Shown here piece after piece: positions 8,148-14,013 of a stretch of 14,013 nt of DNA. Position numbers and translations under genes: made by a program. The stretch is from Candidatus Omnitrophota bacterium (GTDB lineage Bacteria > Omnitrophota > Gorgyraeia > Gygaellales > Profunditerraquicolaceae): positions 9,568 through 23,580 of the forward strand of contig JAPLLM010000126.1 of assembly GCA_026387555.1 (NCBI GenBank), written 5' to 3'. The notes beneath the pieces were generated by a model that had not been told where the DNA came from, did not search any database, and saw only the letters and a program-made list of their open reading frames with translations. Position 1 is the first letter of the stretch. Every line of letters begins with the position of its first letter.

Positions 8148-8959
8148 AGAAAATCAGGGTTGGAATTGTTGGCTGCGGCGCGATCGGGACTTCTCTGGCT
8201 AAGGCAGTGGCCAGGGATTTTTCTAAAGGTGCCCGGTTATCCGCGCTCTACGATATTAATTTAAAGAAAACTAAGGATTTGTCTCGGGTGCTTGCGAGAA
8301 ATATCGCAGTCAGTAAACTTAGCCAGCTGATCAGTAAAAGCGATCTGGTAATAGAAGCGGCTTCGGCAAAAGTTTCAGCGGATATAGCGTACGCGGCGTT
8401 AAATTCCCGGCGGGATGTAATGGTAATGAGCGTCGGCGGGTTGGTCGGGAAGATCGATAAAATAAAATCTCTGGCTGTAAAAATGGGCCGTAAGGTTTAT
8501 ATCCCCAGCGGGGCTATATCCGGCATCGATGCCGTGAAGGCAGCGCGCATGGGCAGAATAAAGAAAGCTACTTTAACCACTACAAAAAATCCTCTGGCTT
8601 TTAAAGGGGTTAAATACGTTGAGGATAAGTTCGGTAGTTTAAGGAATATTAAGAAGCCTCTGGTTTTATTCTCGGGCCCGGCGCTGAAGGCGGTGAAATA
8701 TTTCCCACAGAATATCAATGTCGCCGCGGTATTAAGCCTGGCGGGAGTGGGTGCTGCTAAAACAATAGTCAAAATCATCGCCTCTCCTAAGGTAAAGAAG
8801 AATATACACGAGATCAATATTATTGCCGAGGCAGGGGATATCTTTACGCGTACCGAGAATATTTTGCATCCGGATAACCCTAAGACAAGTTTTTTAGCCG
8901 TTCTTTCGGCGAAGGCAGTGTTAAACCAGATTTTAGAGCCGGTTAAAATCGGCACGTAA
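8144..8959 (+). CDS. nadX: L-aspartate dehydrogenase
   Basis: Members of this family oxidise L-aspartate with NAD(P)+ to iminoaspartate. This either feeds quinolinate synthase (NadA) for NAD synthesis in place of NadB, or hydrolyses to oxaloacetate and ammonia. The protein has 271 residues. It has the N-terminal Rossmann motif GCGAIG at 10-15, MVMSVGGLVG, the PSGAISGIDAVKAA segment, TTTKNP, the FPQNINVAAVLSLAG segment, H222 in NIHEI (the likely catalytic His by family comparison) and HPDNPKTS near the end. All are characteristic of the aspartate dehydrogenase family and unlike homoserine or DapB-type reductases. It overlaps panC by 4 bases (ATGA). No nadA or nadC is adjacent, so a role in NAD synthesis is inferred rather than shown by context. 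Confidence 0.9.
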   Translation: MKKIRVGIVGCGAIGTSLAKAVARDFSKGARLSALYDINLKKTKDLSRVLARNIAVSKLSQLISKSDLVIEAASAKVSADIAYAALNSRRDVMVMSVGGLVGKIDKIKSLAVKMGRKVYIPSGAISGIDAVKAARMGRIKKATLTTTKNPLAFKGVKYVEDKFGSLRNIKKPLVLFSGPALKAVKYFPQNINVAAVLSLAGVGAAKTIVKIIASPKVKKNIHEINIIAEAGDIFTRTENILHPDNPKTSFLAVLSAKAVLNQILEPVKIGT

Positions 8960-8976
8960 TAAAAATAAATAAAAAG

Positions 8977-8986
8977 AAGGAGGTGA
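8977..8986 (+). promoter_or_regulatory. Consensus Shine-Dalgarno sequence of the small basic protein gene
   Basis: AAGGAGGTGA is fully complementary to the usual 3' end of 16S rRNA and lies 9 bases before the ATG at 8996, in an A-rich leader without obvious structure. The other genes in the window have at best AAGGAG or none. This site therefore predicts unusually high translation of the 79-residue protein. Confidence 0.85.
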
Positions 8987-8995
8987 ATTAAGACA

Positions 8996-9235
8996 ATGGC
9001 AGAAAAATTAGTGAAGCTGGGTATCAAAAGAGTCAAGGGTTGCCTCTATTACATTGACAAACAAGGTGATGTTTCATGCGCCAAGATGGCGAGAGGTACC
9101 AAGAAAGGCGGAAGCCCGAAGAAGGTGGCCAAGGTAGGCATCAAAAGAAAAGAAGGCTATCTTTATTTCTTGGATAAGAAAGGCGATGTCTCCTGCGCCA
9201 AGATGAAGAGGGGCGGCAAGAGAAAAAAGAGATAA
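8996..9235 (+). CDS. Small, very basic protein of two tandem repeat units, function unknown
   Basis: I do not recognise a named family. The 79-residue protein consists of two copies of one unit, residues 5-34 and 44-73 (offset 39), identical at 20 of 30 positions. The shared core reads GIKR..G.LY..DK.GDVSCAKM..RG. The aromatic/hydrophobic stretch before DKxGD and the DVSCAKM after it look like a beta-hairpin with a DKxGD turn. Each unit has the same cysteine (C28, C67); unit 1 has an extra one at C16. Twenty lysines and six arginines against six acidic residues give a strong positive charge, with a GGKRKKR tail. There is no signal peptide or membrane segment. It sits 36 bases after nadX, behind a consensus ribosome binding site and directly before a terminator. 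RNA or DNA binding, or association with the ribosome, is an inference from charge, size and expression signal only. Many synonymous differences between the two units show that the duplication is old. Confidence 0.85.
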   Translation: MAEKLVKLGIKRVKGCLYYIDKQGDVSCAKMARGTKKGGSPKKVAKVGIKRKEGYLYFLDKKGDVSCAKMKRGGKRKKR

Positions 9236-9245
9236 GAGTTTGTTT

Positions 9246-9307
9246 AAAAAAGAAAGCTCCTGTAATGGACTAATCATTAACTTACATTTACAGGGGCTTT
9301 CTTTTTT
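9246..9307 (+). terminator. Strong intrinsic terminator, symmetric (probably works in both directions)
   Basis: Two 20-base arms, 9246-9265 and 9288-9307, are complementary throughout, with a single T-G wobble, around a 22-base loop. The GC-bearing part is GCTCCTG against CAGGGGC. The + strand ends in a run of six T (9302-9307) and the left arm begins with six A, so the opposite strand also ends in a T run. It lies 10 bases after the small-protein stop and should end the upstream transcript. Its right arm overlaps the promoter of the next gene. Confidence 0.9.
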
Positions 9308-9315
9308 GTTATAAT
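9287..9315 (+). promoter_or_regulatory. Near-consensus sigma-70-type promoter overlapping the terminator
   Basis: A -35 box TTTACA (9287-9292, five of six consensus bases) and a perfect -10 box TATAAT (9310-9315) are separated by exactly 17 bases. The -10 is extended by TG at 9307-9308 (TGnTATAAT). The -35 box lies in the right arm of the terminator, and the terminator T tract forms the spacer. Transcription should begin about 7-8 bases after the -10, around 9322-9323, which is the start codon of the downstream glycosyltransferase gene. Confidence 0.8.
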
Positions 9316-9322
9316 CTGACCT

Positions 9323-10078
9323 ATGTTAGAAGGCAAAAAGATAGTGGTAGTGATGCCCGCCTACAACGCGGAAAAGACGCTGGAAGATACTTTTCGCGAT
9401 ATCCCCAAAGGCGTTGTTGATGATGTGTTGGTTGTGGATGACCATAGCCACGACAGGACAGTGGAGGTGGCGCGGCGTCTCGGACTTGAAGTCTTTGAGC
9501 ATGATAAAAATTTGGGTTATGGGGCAAACCAGAAGACCTGCTATAAAGAGGCGCTTAAAAAAGGCGCGGATATAGTAGTGATGCTTCATCCGGATTACCA
9601 GTATCCGCCTAAGTTGATTACTGCCATGGCCGGGCTTATCGCATCCGGTATGTTTGACGTAGTCCTCGGCTCCAGGATACTCGGAGGTATGGCCTTAAAA
9701 GGCGGGATGCCTTTTTATAAATATATATCTAATCGCGCGCTTACTTTTGTCGGGAATATCCTCCTAGGTGAGAAATTATCCGAATATCACACAGGGTATC
9801 GGGCCTTTTCCAGGGAGGTACTGTTAAAACTCCCCCTGTTGGAAAACTCCGACGATTTTGTCTTTGATAACCAGATGCTCGCCCAGACTGCGTATTTCGG
9901 TTTTAAAATAGGCGAGATAACAGCGCCTTCAAAATATACCCTTGATTCATCATCCATATCTTTTAAAAGAAGTGTTGCTTACGGTTTCGGAGTGCTGGCA
10001 ACGGGAATAAAATTCATCCTGCAGAAATCAAAGTTGGCTGCTTTTCCAATTTTTGACCCCAATGGAAAAAAAATCTAA
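9323..10078 (+). CDS. Family 2 glycosyltransferase (polyprenyl-phosphate sugar synthase-like)
   Basis: This is a cytoplasmic GT-A fold transferase of 251 residues. Family features are the N-terminal strand and loop VVVMPAYNAEKTL (8-20), the nucleotide-binding VVDDHSHDRT (37-46), NLGYGANQ at 63-70, the metal/donor region MLHPDYQYPP with D91 (a variant of the usual DADGQ-type motif), GSRILGG and HTGYRAFSREVL. It lacks the C-terminal membrane helices of GtrB-type enzymes; overall it resembles dolichyl/undecaprenyl-phosphate mannose or glucose synthases. The sugar and acceptor cannot be read from the sequence. The ATG at 9323 is the only start that keeps the first beta strand, yet no ribosome binding site precedes it and the predicted transcription start falls on it, so the mRNA is probably leaderless. 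The following membrane transferase overlaps its end. Confidence 0.88.
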   Translation: MLEGKKIVVVMPAYNAEKTLEDTFRDIPKGVVDDVLVVDDHSHDRTVEVARRLGLEVFEHDKNLGYGANQKTCYKEALKKGADIVVMLHPDYQYPPKLITAMAGLIASGMFDVVLGSRILGGMALKGGMPFYKYISNRALTFVGNILLGEKLSEYHTGYRAFSREVLLKLPLLENSDDFVFDNQMLAQTAYFGFKIGEITAPSKYTLDSSSISFKRSVAYGFGVLATGIKFILQKSKLAAFPIFDPNGKKI

Positions 10079-11249
10079 TTTAATATTCTTCCTGCTTCTG
10101 GCCTTGGCGTTTACTGCCGTTTGCTTGAGCCTAAAGGGCATCGAGTTTAACGGTGTCGCCGACGAAGGGCATTATCTGGGATATGCCAGCCACTTGGAGG
10201 CAAACGGAATCGGGTCGTACAAAGACTTATTCTGGAAATACACGCAGAATCCTGATTGGTGGATCTTTGCCAGTCCCCTGCGCGCCGGTTTCTTGATCAT
10301 TTCCGCTCTCTGGCTCAAGATTCTAGGCCACTCTTTCTTTAACCTTGCCTGTCTCTCCGTATTCTTTTATTTATTATTTTTAGCGGTAAACTTTTATTTT
10401 TCCAGGGTTTATTTTGGTAGTAATTTGGCGCTCCTTTTTACTATACTTCTGGCGTTTTCTCCGATTGAAATGGCTATGGCAAGGCGAGCCCTGCTTGAAA
10501 GCGCGGTAGCGCTTACTTGCAGCGCTTCTATCTGGCTATTCTGGGACTACCTGCAAAGGCGCAAGAGTTATAAGCTGTTTATTTTCGCGTTGGTATATGC
10601 CGCGGCAATTTTGATCAAGGAGAGCTCGGTGTTGTTGTCAATTGTTTTTGCCGGTTTTCTCCTGATCCGCGCCCTTTATTTTAAATTAAGAGTTACGCTT
10701 GCCGAAGTTATTGCTATCTGCGTATTACCTCCGGTATTATTCGTGCTTGCGCTTATTGTCTTGGGGGGAGGTCCCTATATTGCATATATTTCACAGATCA
10801 TTATATGTTCGCCTTCGAATAACGCTTACGCCTTACTTTTCGGGCGAGGGCCGTGGTTTCGCTACTTAATAGATTTCTTTGCGCTATCCCCGTTGGTAAT
10901 GATCTTGTCCCTGGGTTTTATTACGTATTATTTTACCTTAAAAAAACGCGAGGGAACGGTTTCTTATTTCATCTTTGTTTTTCTGGCAGCCTTCTGTTTG
11001 TTTAACTTATTTACTAAAAATGTCCGCTATGTGATCTTGCTGGATATGCCCTTAAGGTTGTTTACTCTGCTGATGATAAAGGAGTTATGTCAGAGATATT
11101 TTCCCAAAGCCGTCATGCCGGCGATGACCGTCTGTGTGCTTTTATTGGTAAGCGCCGATTATCTGAATTTTCATAGTATTTTTGTCCGCGAGGCTGTTTA
11201 TGACCCGGTAAGTTTTTCTTTGTTTAAAGCCAATCACATGATCCCGTAA
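10062..11249 (+). CDS. Multi-pass membrane glycosyltransferase, GT-C (PMT/ArnT-like)
   Basis: This is an integral membrane protein of 395 residues with about ten hydrophobic segments. The first is at residues 7-24, followed by the acidic pair D34-E35 in VADEGHYLGYA, where GT-C enzymes of the PMT/ArnT group carry their catalytic acidic residue in the first outer loop. Other typical pieces are RRALLESAVAL, the ILIKESSVLL segment (resembling the TKE motif of the family) and NVRYVILLDMPLR near the C-terminal end. Such enzymes transfer a sugar from a polyprenyl-phosphate donor to protein or lipid on the outer side of the inner membrane. I prefer the ATG at 10062, which overlaps the upstream gene by 17 bases; an in-frame TTG at 10053 is possible. 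No Shine-Dalgarno is seen, suggesting coupling. Pairing with the preceding family 2 enzyme fits donor synthesis followed by transfer. The acceptor is unknown. Confidence 0.78.
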   Translation: MEKKSNLIFFLLLALAFTAVCLSLKGIEFNGVADEGHYLGYASHLEANGIGSYKDLFWKYTQNPDWWIFASPLRAGFLIISALWLKILGHSFFNLACLSVFFYLLFLAVNFYFSRVYFGSNLALLFTILLAFSPIEMAMARRALLESAVALTCSASIWLFWDYLQRRKSYKLFIFALVYAAAILIKESSVLLSIVFAGFLLIRALYFKLRVTLAEVIAICVLPPVLFVLALIVLGGGPYIAYISQIIICSPSNNAYALLFGRGPWFRYLIDFFALSPLVMILSLGFITYYFTLKKREGTVSYFIFVFLAAFCLFNLFTKNVRYVILLDMPLRLFTLLMIKELCQRYFPKAVMPAMTVCVLLLVSADYLNFHSIFVREAVYDPVSFSLFKANHMIP

Positions 11250-11284
11250 GTAGAAACCCCATCTGATCCGGTTTAAGGAGCTAT

Positions 11285-14013
11285 ATGACGCAAAGTGATT
11301 CTATAATTATCCGCGGGGCAAAAGAACATAATCTAAAGAACATAAACCTGGAACTTCCCCGCAATAAACTCATTGTGTTCACCGGGTTATCGGGTTCGGG
11401 TAAGTCCAGCATAGCCTTTGATACTATTTACGCCGAGGGCCAGCGCAGGTTTGTAGAGAGCCTTTCCAGTTATGCCCGTCAGTTCTTACAGCAGCTGCAG
11501 AAGCCTGACGTGGAACATATCGCGGGCTTGTCGCCGACGATAGCCATTGAGCAGCGCAGCGCCGGGAGTAATCCCCGTTCAACGGTCGCAACGCAGACCG
11601 AGATCTATGATTATTTGAGGCTGTTATTCGCCCGCATAGGTAAAGTATATTGTTATAAATGCGCAGCACCCATAGAGAGGCAAAGCGCTCAAGAGATAAT
11701 AGAAAAGATAATTTCAAAATACAGCTTGGCCGACATTATGATCTTGGCTCCGTTAATCAGCGGAAAAAAGGGAGAGTGCCGCGATATTTTCAGTTCTATT
11801 CAGAAAACAGGATTTGTGCGCTGCCGGGTGGACGGGAAGATCAACGAGCTGCCGTTTAATTTAAAGCTGGCCAAATACAAGGCGCATAATATTGAGGTAG
11901 TAGTGGATAGGCTTAATGTCAAACCCGATTCAAAAAAGCGCCTTACGGATTCGGTGGAGACTGCGCTTAAGGTCGGTAAGGGTATCGTAATCATTTCTCA
12001 ACCCGGGAAAACCGACCTGGTGTTTAGCGAAAAATATGCCTGCGCAAAATGCGGGATAAGTTATACGGAGGTTGAGCCGCGTTCATTTTCTTTTAACTCT
12101 CCGTTCGGCGCCTGCCCCGAATGCAACGGCTTGGGGATTAAGCTTGAATTTGATCCGGATCTGGTGGTTCCGGACAAGAATAAATCCATTAACGAGGGCG
12201 CGATCGCTCCCTGGAAGAGGGGCGGGAGAGGCTATATTTTATATTACCGCTGGCTCATCCGCGAACTCTCGAGCCTTTTGGGTTTTGATCTAGATCTTCC
12301 TTTTAAGAAACTGAATAAGGCTACGCAAAAAGCAATACTTTACGGTTCGGAAGAGTTTGTGGGAAATAAGCCTTACGAGGGAGTGATACCGCATCTGGAG
12401 AGGCTATTCCGGACGACGGAGAGCGATTATCTGAAAGAAGAGATCACTAAGTTCATGTCCAGTCTACCGTGTCCGTCTTGCAACGGGGCAAGGCTCAGGA
12501 AAGAGTCTTTGAGCGTAAAAGTAAATAATAAGAATATCCGGGAGGTGACCCAGCTATCCATTAAAGAAGCGCGCCATTACTTTAGCGCGCTCGATTTAAG
12601 CGAAAAAGATAAACTTATCTCCAGGCAAGTCCTCAAGGAAATAAATCAGAAACTGGAATTCTGCGTCAACGTCGGCCTTGATTATCTTACCTTGGATAGG
12701 AAGAGCGCTACCTTGTCCGGCGGAGAAGCGCAGAGGATACGCCTGGCTACTCAAGTAGGCTCCGGGTTAGTCGGCGTCCTTTATGTGCTGGATGAGCCGA
12801 GCATCGGCCTGCACCAGAAGGATAATTTTAAATTGCTTAAGACCCTGATAGCGCTGCGCGACCTCGGCAATACCCTGATCGTTGTCGAGCATGACGAAGC
12901 GACAATACGCGCCGCAGATTATATCGTTGACCTTGGCCCGGGCGCAGGTAGGCACGGAGGAGAAGTAGTCTTTGCGGGAAATATCCAGGGGCTGCTTAAA
13001 GATAGTACTTCGTTAACCGCGAAATACCTGCGCCGCGAATTAACGATAAGACCTCCGGATAGAAGAAGGCCCCAAGACCCGGCCAAGATGCTTGAGATAA
13101 AAGGGGCAAGCGAGCATAATTTAAAAAATATCGATGTCAAATTTCCTCTGGGTAATTTTATCTGCGTAACCGGAGTATCCGGTTCCGGCAAATCAACGCT
13201 GATCGATGAAATATTGTATAAGGCCCTGGCGCAAAGGCTTTATAAGTCAAAAGACAAGCCTGGGGCTTACATTAAGATTACCGGTACGGAGCATGTCGAT
13301 AAAATAATCGAAGTGGACCAGTCTCCTATCGGGCGCACCCCGCGTTCGAACCCGGCGACTTATACCGGGGTATATTCTCACATCCGAGATTTATTTGCAA
13401 ATCTTCCCGAGGCTAAAATACGCGGATACAAAGCCGGGCGTTTTTCTTTCAATGTCAAGGGCGGGCGCTGCGAGGCATGCATGGGCGACGGGATAAAAAA
13501 GATCGAGATGCACTTTTTGCCTGACGTCTATGTGAAGTGCGATGTCTGCAAAGGGCTAAGATTCAATGAAGCTACCCTGGAAGTAAAGTATAAAGGTAAA
13601 TCTATCTCTGACGTTCTGGATTTGACCGTGGAAGAGGCCGTAGAATTATTTGCTAACATTCCGCCGATAAGAAACACCCTGGCGCTTCTTGTTGAGGTGG
13701 GTTTGGGGTATATTCAGTTGGGCCAGTTCGCTACGACCCTTTCAGGGGGAGAAGCGCAGCGCGTTAAGCTTTCTTCTGAATTGAGCAAGCGCTCAACTGG
13801 GAAGACGCTTTATATTCTGGACGAGCCTACTACGGGGTTGCATTTTGCGGATGTGGAAAAGCTTATTTCAGTGCTGCAGAGGCTTACCGACAAAGGTAAT
13901 ACGGTCGTAGTGATCGAACATAATCTGGAAGTGATCAAATGCGCGGATTACATTATCGATCTGGGGCCGGAAGGCGGGGATAAGGGGGGAGAGTTAGTCG
14001 CTTCCTCAAGCCC
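11285..14013 (+). CDS. uvrA: Excinuclease ABC subunit A (3' end outside window)
   Basis: This is the damage-recognition ATPase of nucleotide excision repair, which loads UvrB onto damaged DNA. The frame is open for 909 codons to the window edge; family members are about 940 residues, so roughly 30 are missing. It has two ABC ATPase modules. Walker A sites are GLSGSGKS (34-41) and GVSGSGKS (630-637), and ABC signatures LSGGEAQR begin at 477 and 819. Zinc ligands are C253, C256, C277 and C280 for the first, and C729, C732, C752 and C755 for the second. Additional CxxC pairs are at 123/126 and 396/399, and QSPIGRTPRSNPATYTG is at 679-695. AAGGAG (11275-11280) precedes the ATG by 4 bases. The 35-base gap to the membrane transferase contains no terminator, so it is probably on the same transcript. 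Confidence 0.98.
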   Translation, partial: MTQSDSIIIRGAKEHNLKNINLELPRNKLIVFTGLSGSGKSSIAFDTIYAEGQRRFVESLSSYARQFLQQLQKPDVEHIAGLSPTIAIEQRSAGSNPRSTVATQTEIYDYLRLLFARIGKVYCYKCAAPIERQSAQEIIEKIISKYSLADIMILAPLISGKKGECRDIFSSIQKTGFVRCRVDGKINELPFNLKLAKYKAHNIEVVVDRLNVKPDSKKRLTDSVETALKVGKGIVIISQPGKTDLVFSEKYACAKCGISYTEVEPRSFSFNSPFGACPECNGLGIKLEFDPDLVVPDKNKSINEGAIAPWKRGGRGYILYYRWLIRELSSLLGFDLDLPFKKLNKATQKAILYGSEEFVGNKPYEGVIPHLERLFRTTESDYLKEEITKFMSSLPCPSCNGARLRKESLSVKVNNKNIREVTQLSIKEARHYFSALDLSEKDKLISRQVLKEINQKLEFCVNVGLDYLTLDRKSATLSGGEAQRIRLATQVGSGLVGVLYVLDEPSIGLHQKDNFKLLKTLIALRDLGNTLIVVEHDEATIRAADYIVDLGPGAGRHGGEVVFAGNIQGLLKDSTSLTAKYLRRELTIRPPDRRRPQDPAKMLEIKGASEHNLKNIDVKFPLGNFICVTGVSGSGKSTLIDEILYKALAQRLYKSKDKPGAYIKITGTEHVDKIIEVDQSPIGRTPRSNPATYTGVYSHIRDLFANLPEAKIRGYKAGRFSFNVKGGRCEACMGDGIKKIEMHFLPDVYVKCDVCKGLRFNEATLEVKYKGKSISDVLDLTVEEAVELFANIPPIRNTLALLVEVGLGYIQLGQFATTLSGGEAQRVKLSSELSKRSTGKTLYILDEPTTGLHFADVEKLISVLQRLTDKGNTVVVIEHNLEVIKCADYIIDLGPEGGDKGGELVASSS

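Noticed and set aside
8921..8949. Possible promoter for the small protein gene inside nadX (TAAAAT at 8944-8949)
   Set aside because: The -10 matches five of six, but the hexamer 17 bases upstream (TTAAAC) matches the -35 consensus at only three positions; too weak to call.
8497..9036. 179-codon open frame on the minus strand opposite nadX and the small protein gene
   Set aside because: It lies antisense to a well-conserved gene, has no recognisable motif, and its composition mirrors the + strand codon pattern.
8996..9235. The repeated unit as an assembly artefact or a recent tandem duplication
   Set aside because: The two copies differ at many synonymous and 10 of 30 amino-acid positions, so this is an old, maintained duplication.
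10053..10061. TTG start giving three extra residues to the membrane glycosyltransferase
   Set aside because: The ATG at 10062 gives a natural N-terminus with a short charged head before the first membrane helix; neither has a ribosome binding site, so ATG is preferred.
11659..12293. Short + strand open frames at 11659-11859 and 12072-12293, as possible signs of a broken uvrA
   Set aside because: I followed the uvrA frame codon by codon from 11285 to the edge; it is continuous and all motifs are in one frame. These are shadow frames.
1..14013. Mobile elements, CRISPR arrays, tRNA/rRNA genes or riboswitches
   Set aside because: No transposase, inverted terminal repeats, regularly spaced repeats or structured RNA was visible; the longest gap without a gene is the 87 bases at 9236-9322, filled by the terminator and promoter.

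Overview
The window is a densely packed stretch of bacterial chromosome with every recognised gene on the + strand. It carries amino-acid and cofactor biosynthesis genes followed by a short envelope/DNA-repair unit. No mobile element, CRISPR array, tRNA or rRNA is visible. The set argG-argH-lysA-dapF-dapA-dapB-dapL-folK-panC-nadX suggests a deep-branching, probably uncultivated Gram-negative bacterium that makes lysine through the DapL aminotransferase shortcut. My best guess is the PVC superphylum, specifically Omnitrophota. That rests on recalled gene content and order and on protein style, not on a marker-gene tree.

Region 1 (1-8959) is one apparent operon of ten genes that overlap or lie at most 12 bases apart. 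It begins with the end of argG and complete argH (the last two steps of arginine synthesis). Next come lysA, dapF, dapA, dapB and dapL, which together take aspartate semialdehyde to lysine by the diaminopimelate aminotransferase route. It ends with folK (folate), panC (pantothenate) and an aspartate dehydrogenase of the NadX type. Most of these pathways draw on aspartate: ArgG consumes it, the DAP pathway starts from its semialdehyde, PanC uses beta-alanine (commonly made from aspartate), and NadX oxidises it. The promoter lies upstream of the window.

Region 2 (8960-9322) holds a 79-residue, very basic protein made of two copies of one unit, behind a consensus Shine-Dalgarno sequence. A long, strong terminator hairpin follows. 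The far arm of that hairpin and its T tract double as the -35 box and spacer of a near-consensus promoter. That promoter should start transcription at, or a few bases before, the start codon of the next gene, giving a leaderless or nearly leaderless mRNA.

Region 3 (9323-14013) is a second transcription unit: a cytoplasmic family-2 glycosyltransferase of the polyprenyl-phosphate-sugar synthase style, an overlapping multi-pass membrane glycosyltransferase of the GT-C/PMT style, and uvrA (nucleotide excision repair), which runs off the right edge about 30 residues short of its end. The two transferases plausibly form a lipid-linked sugar donor and transfer pair. uvrA appears to be read from the same transcript.

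The most unusual items are the duplicated small basic protein, which I cannot assign to a family, and the terminator/promoter overlap with its predicted leaderless start.
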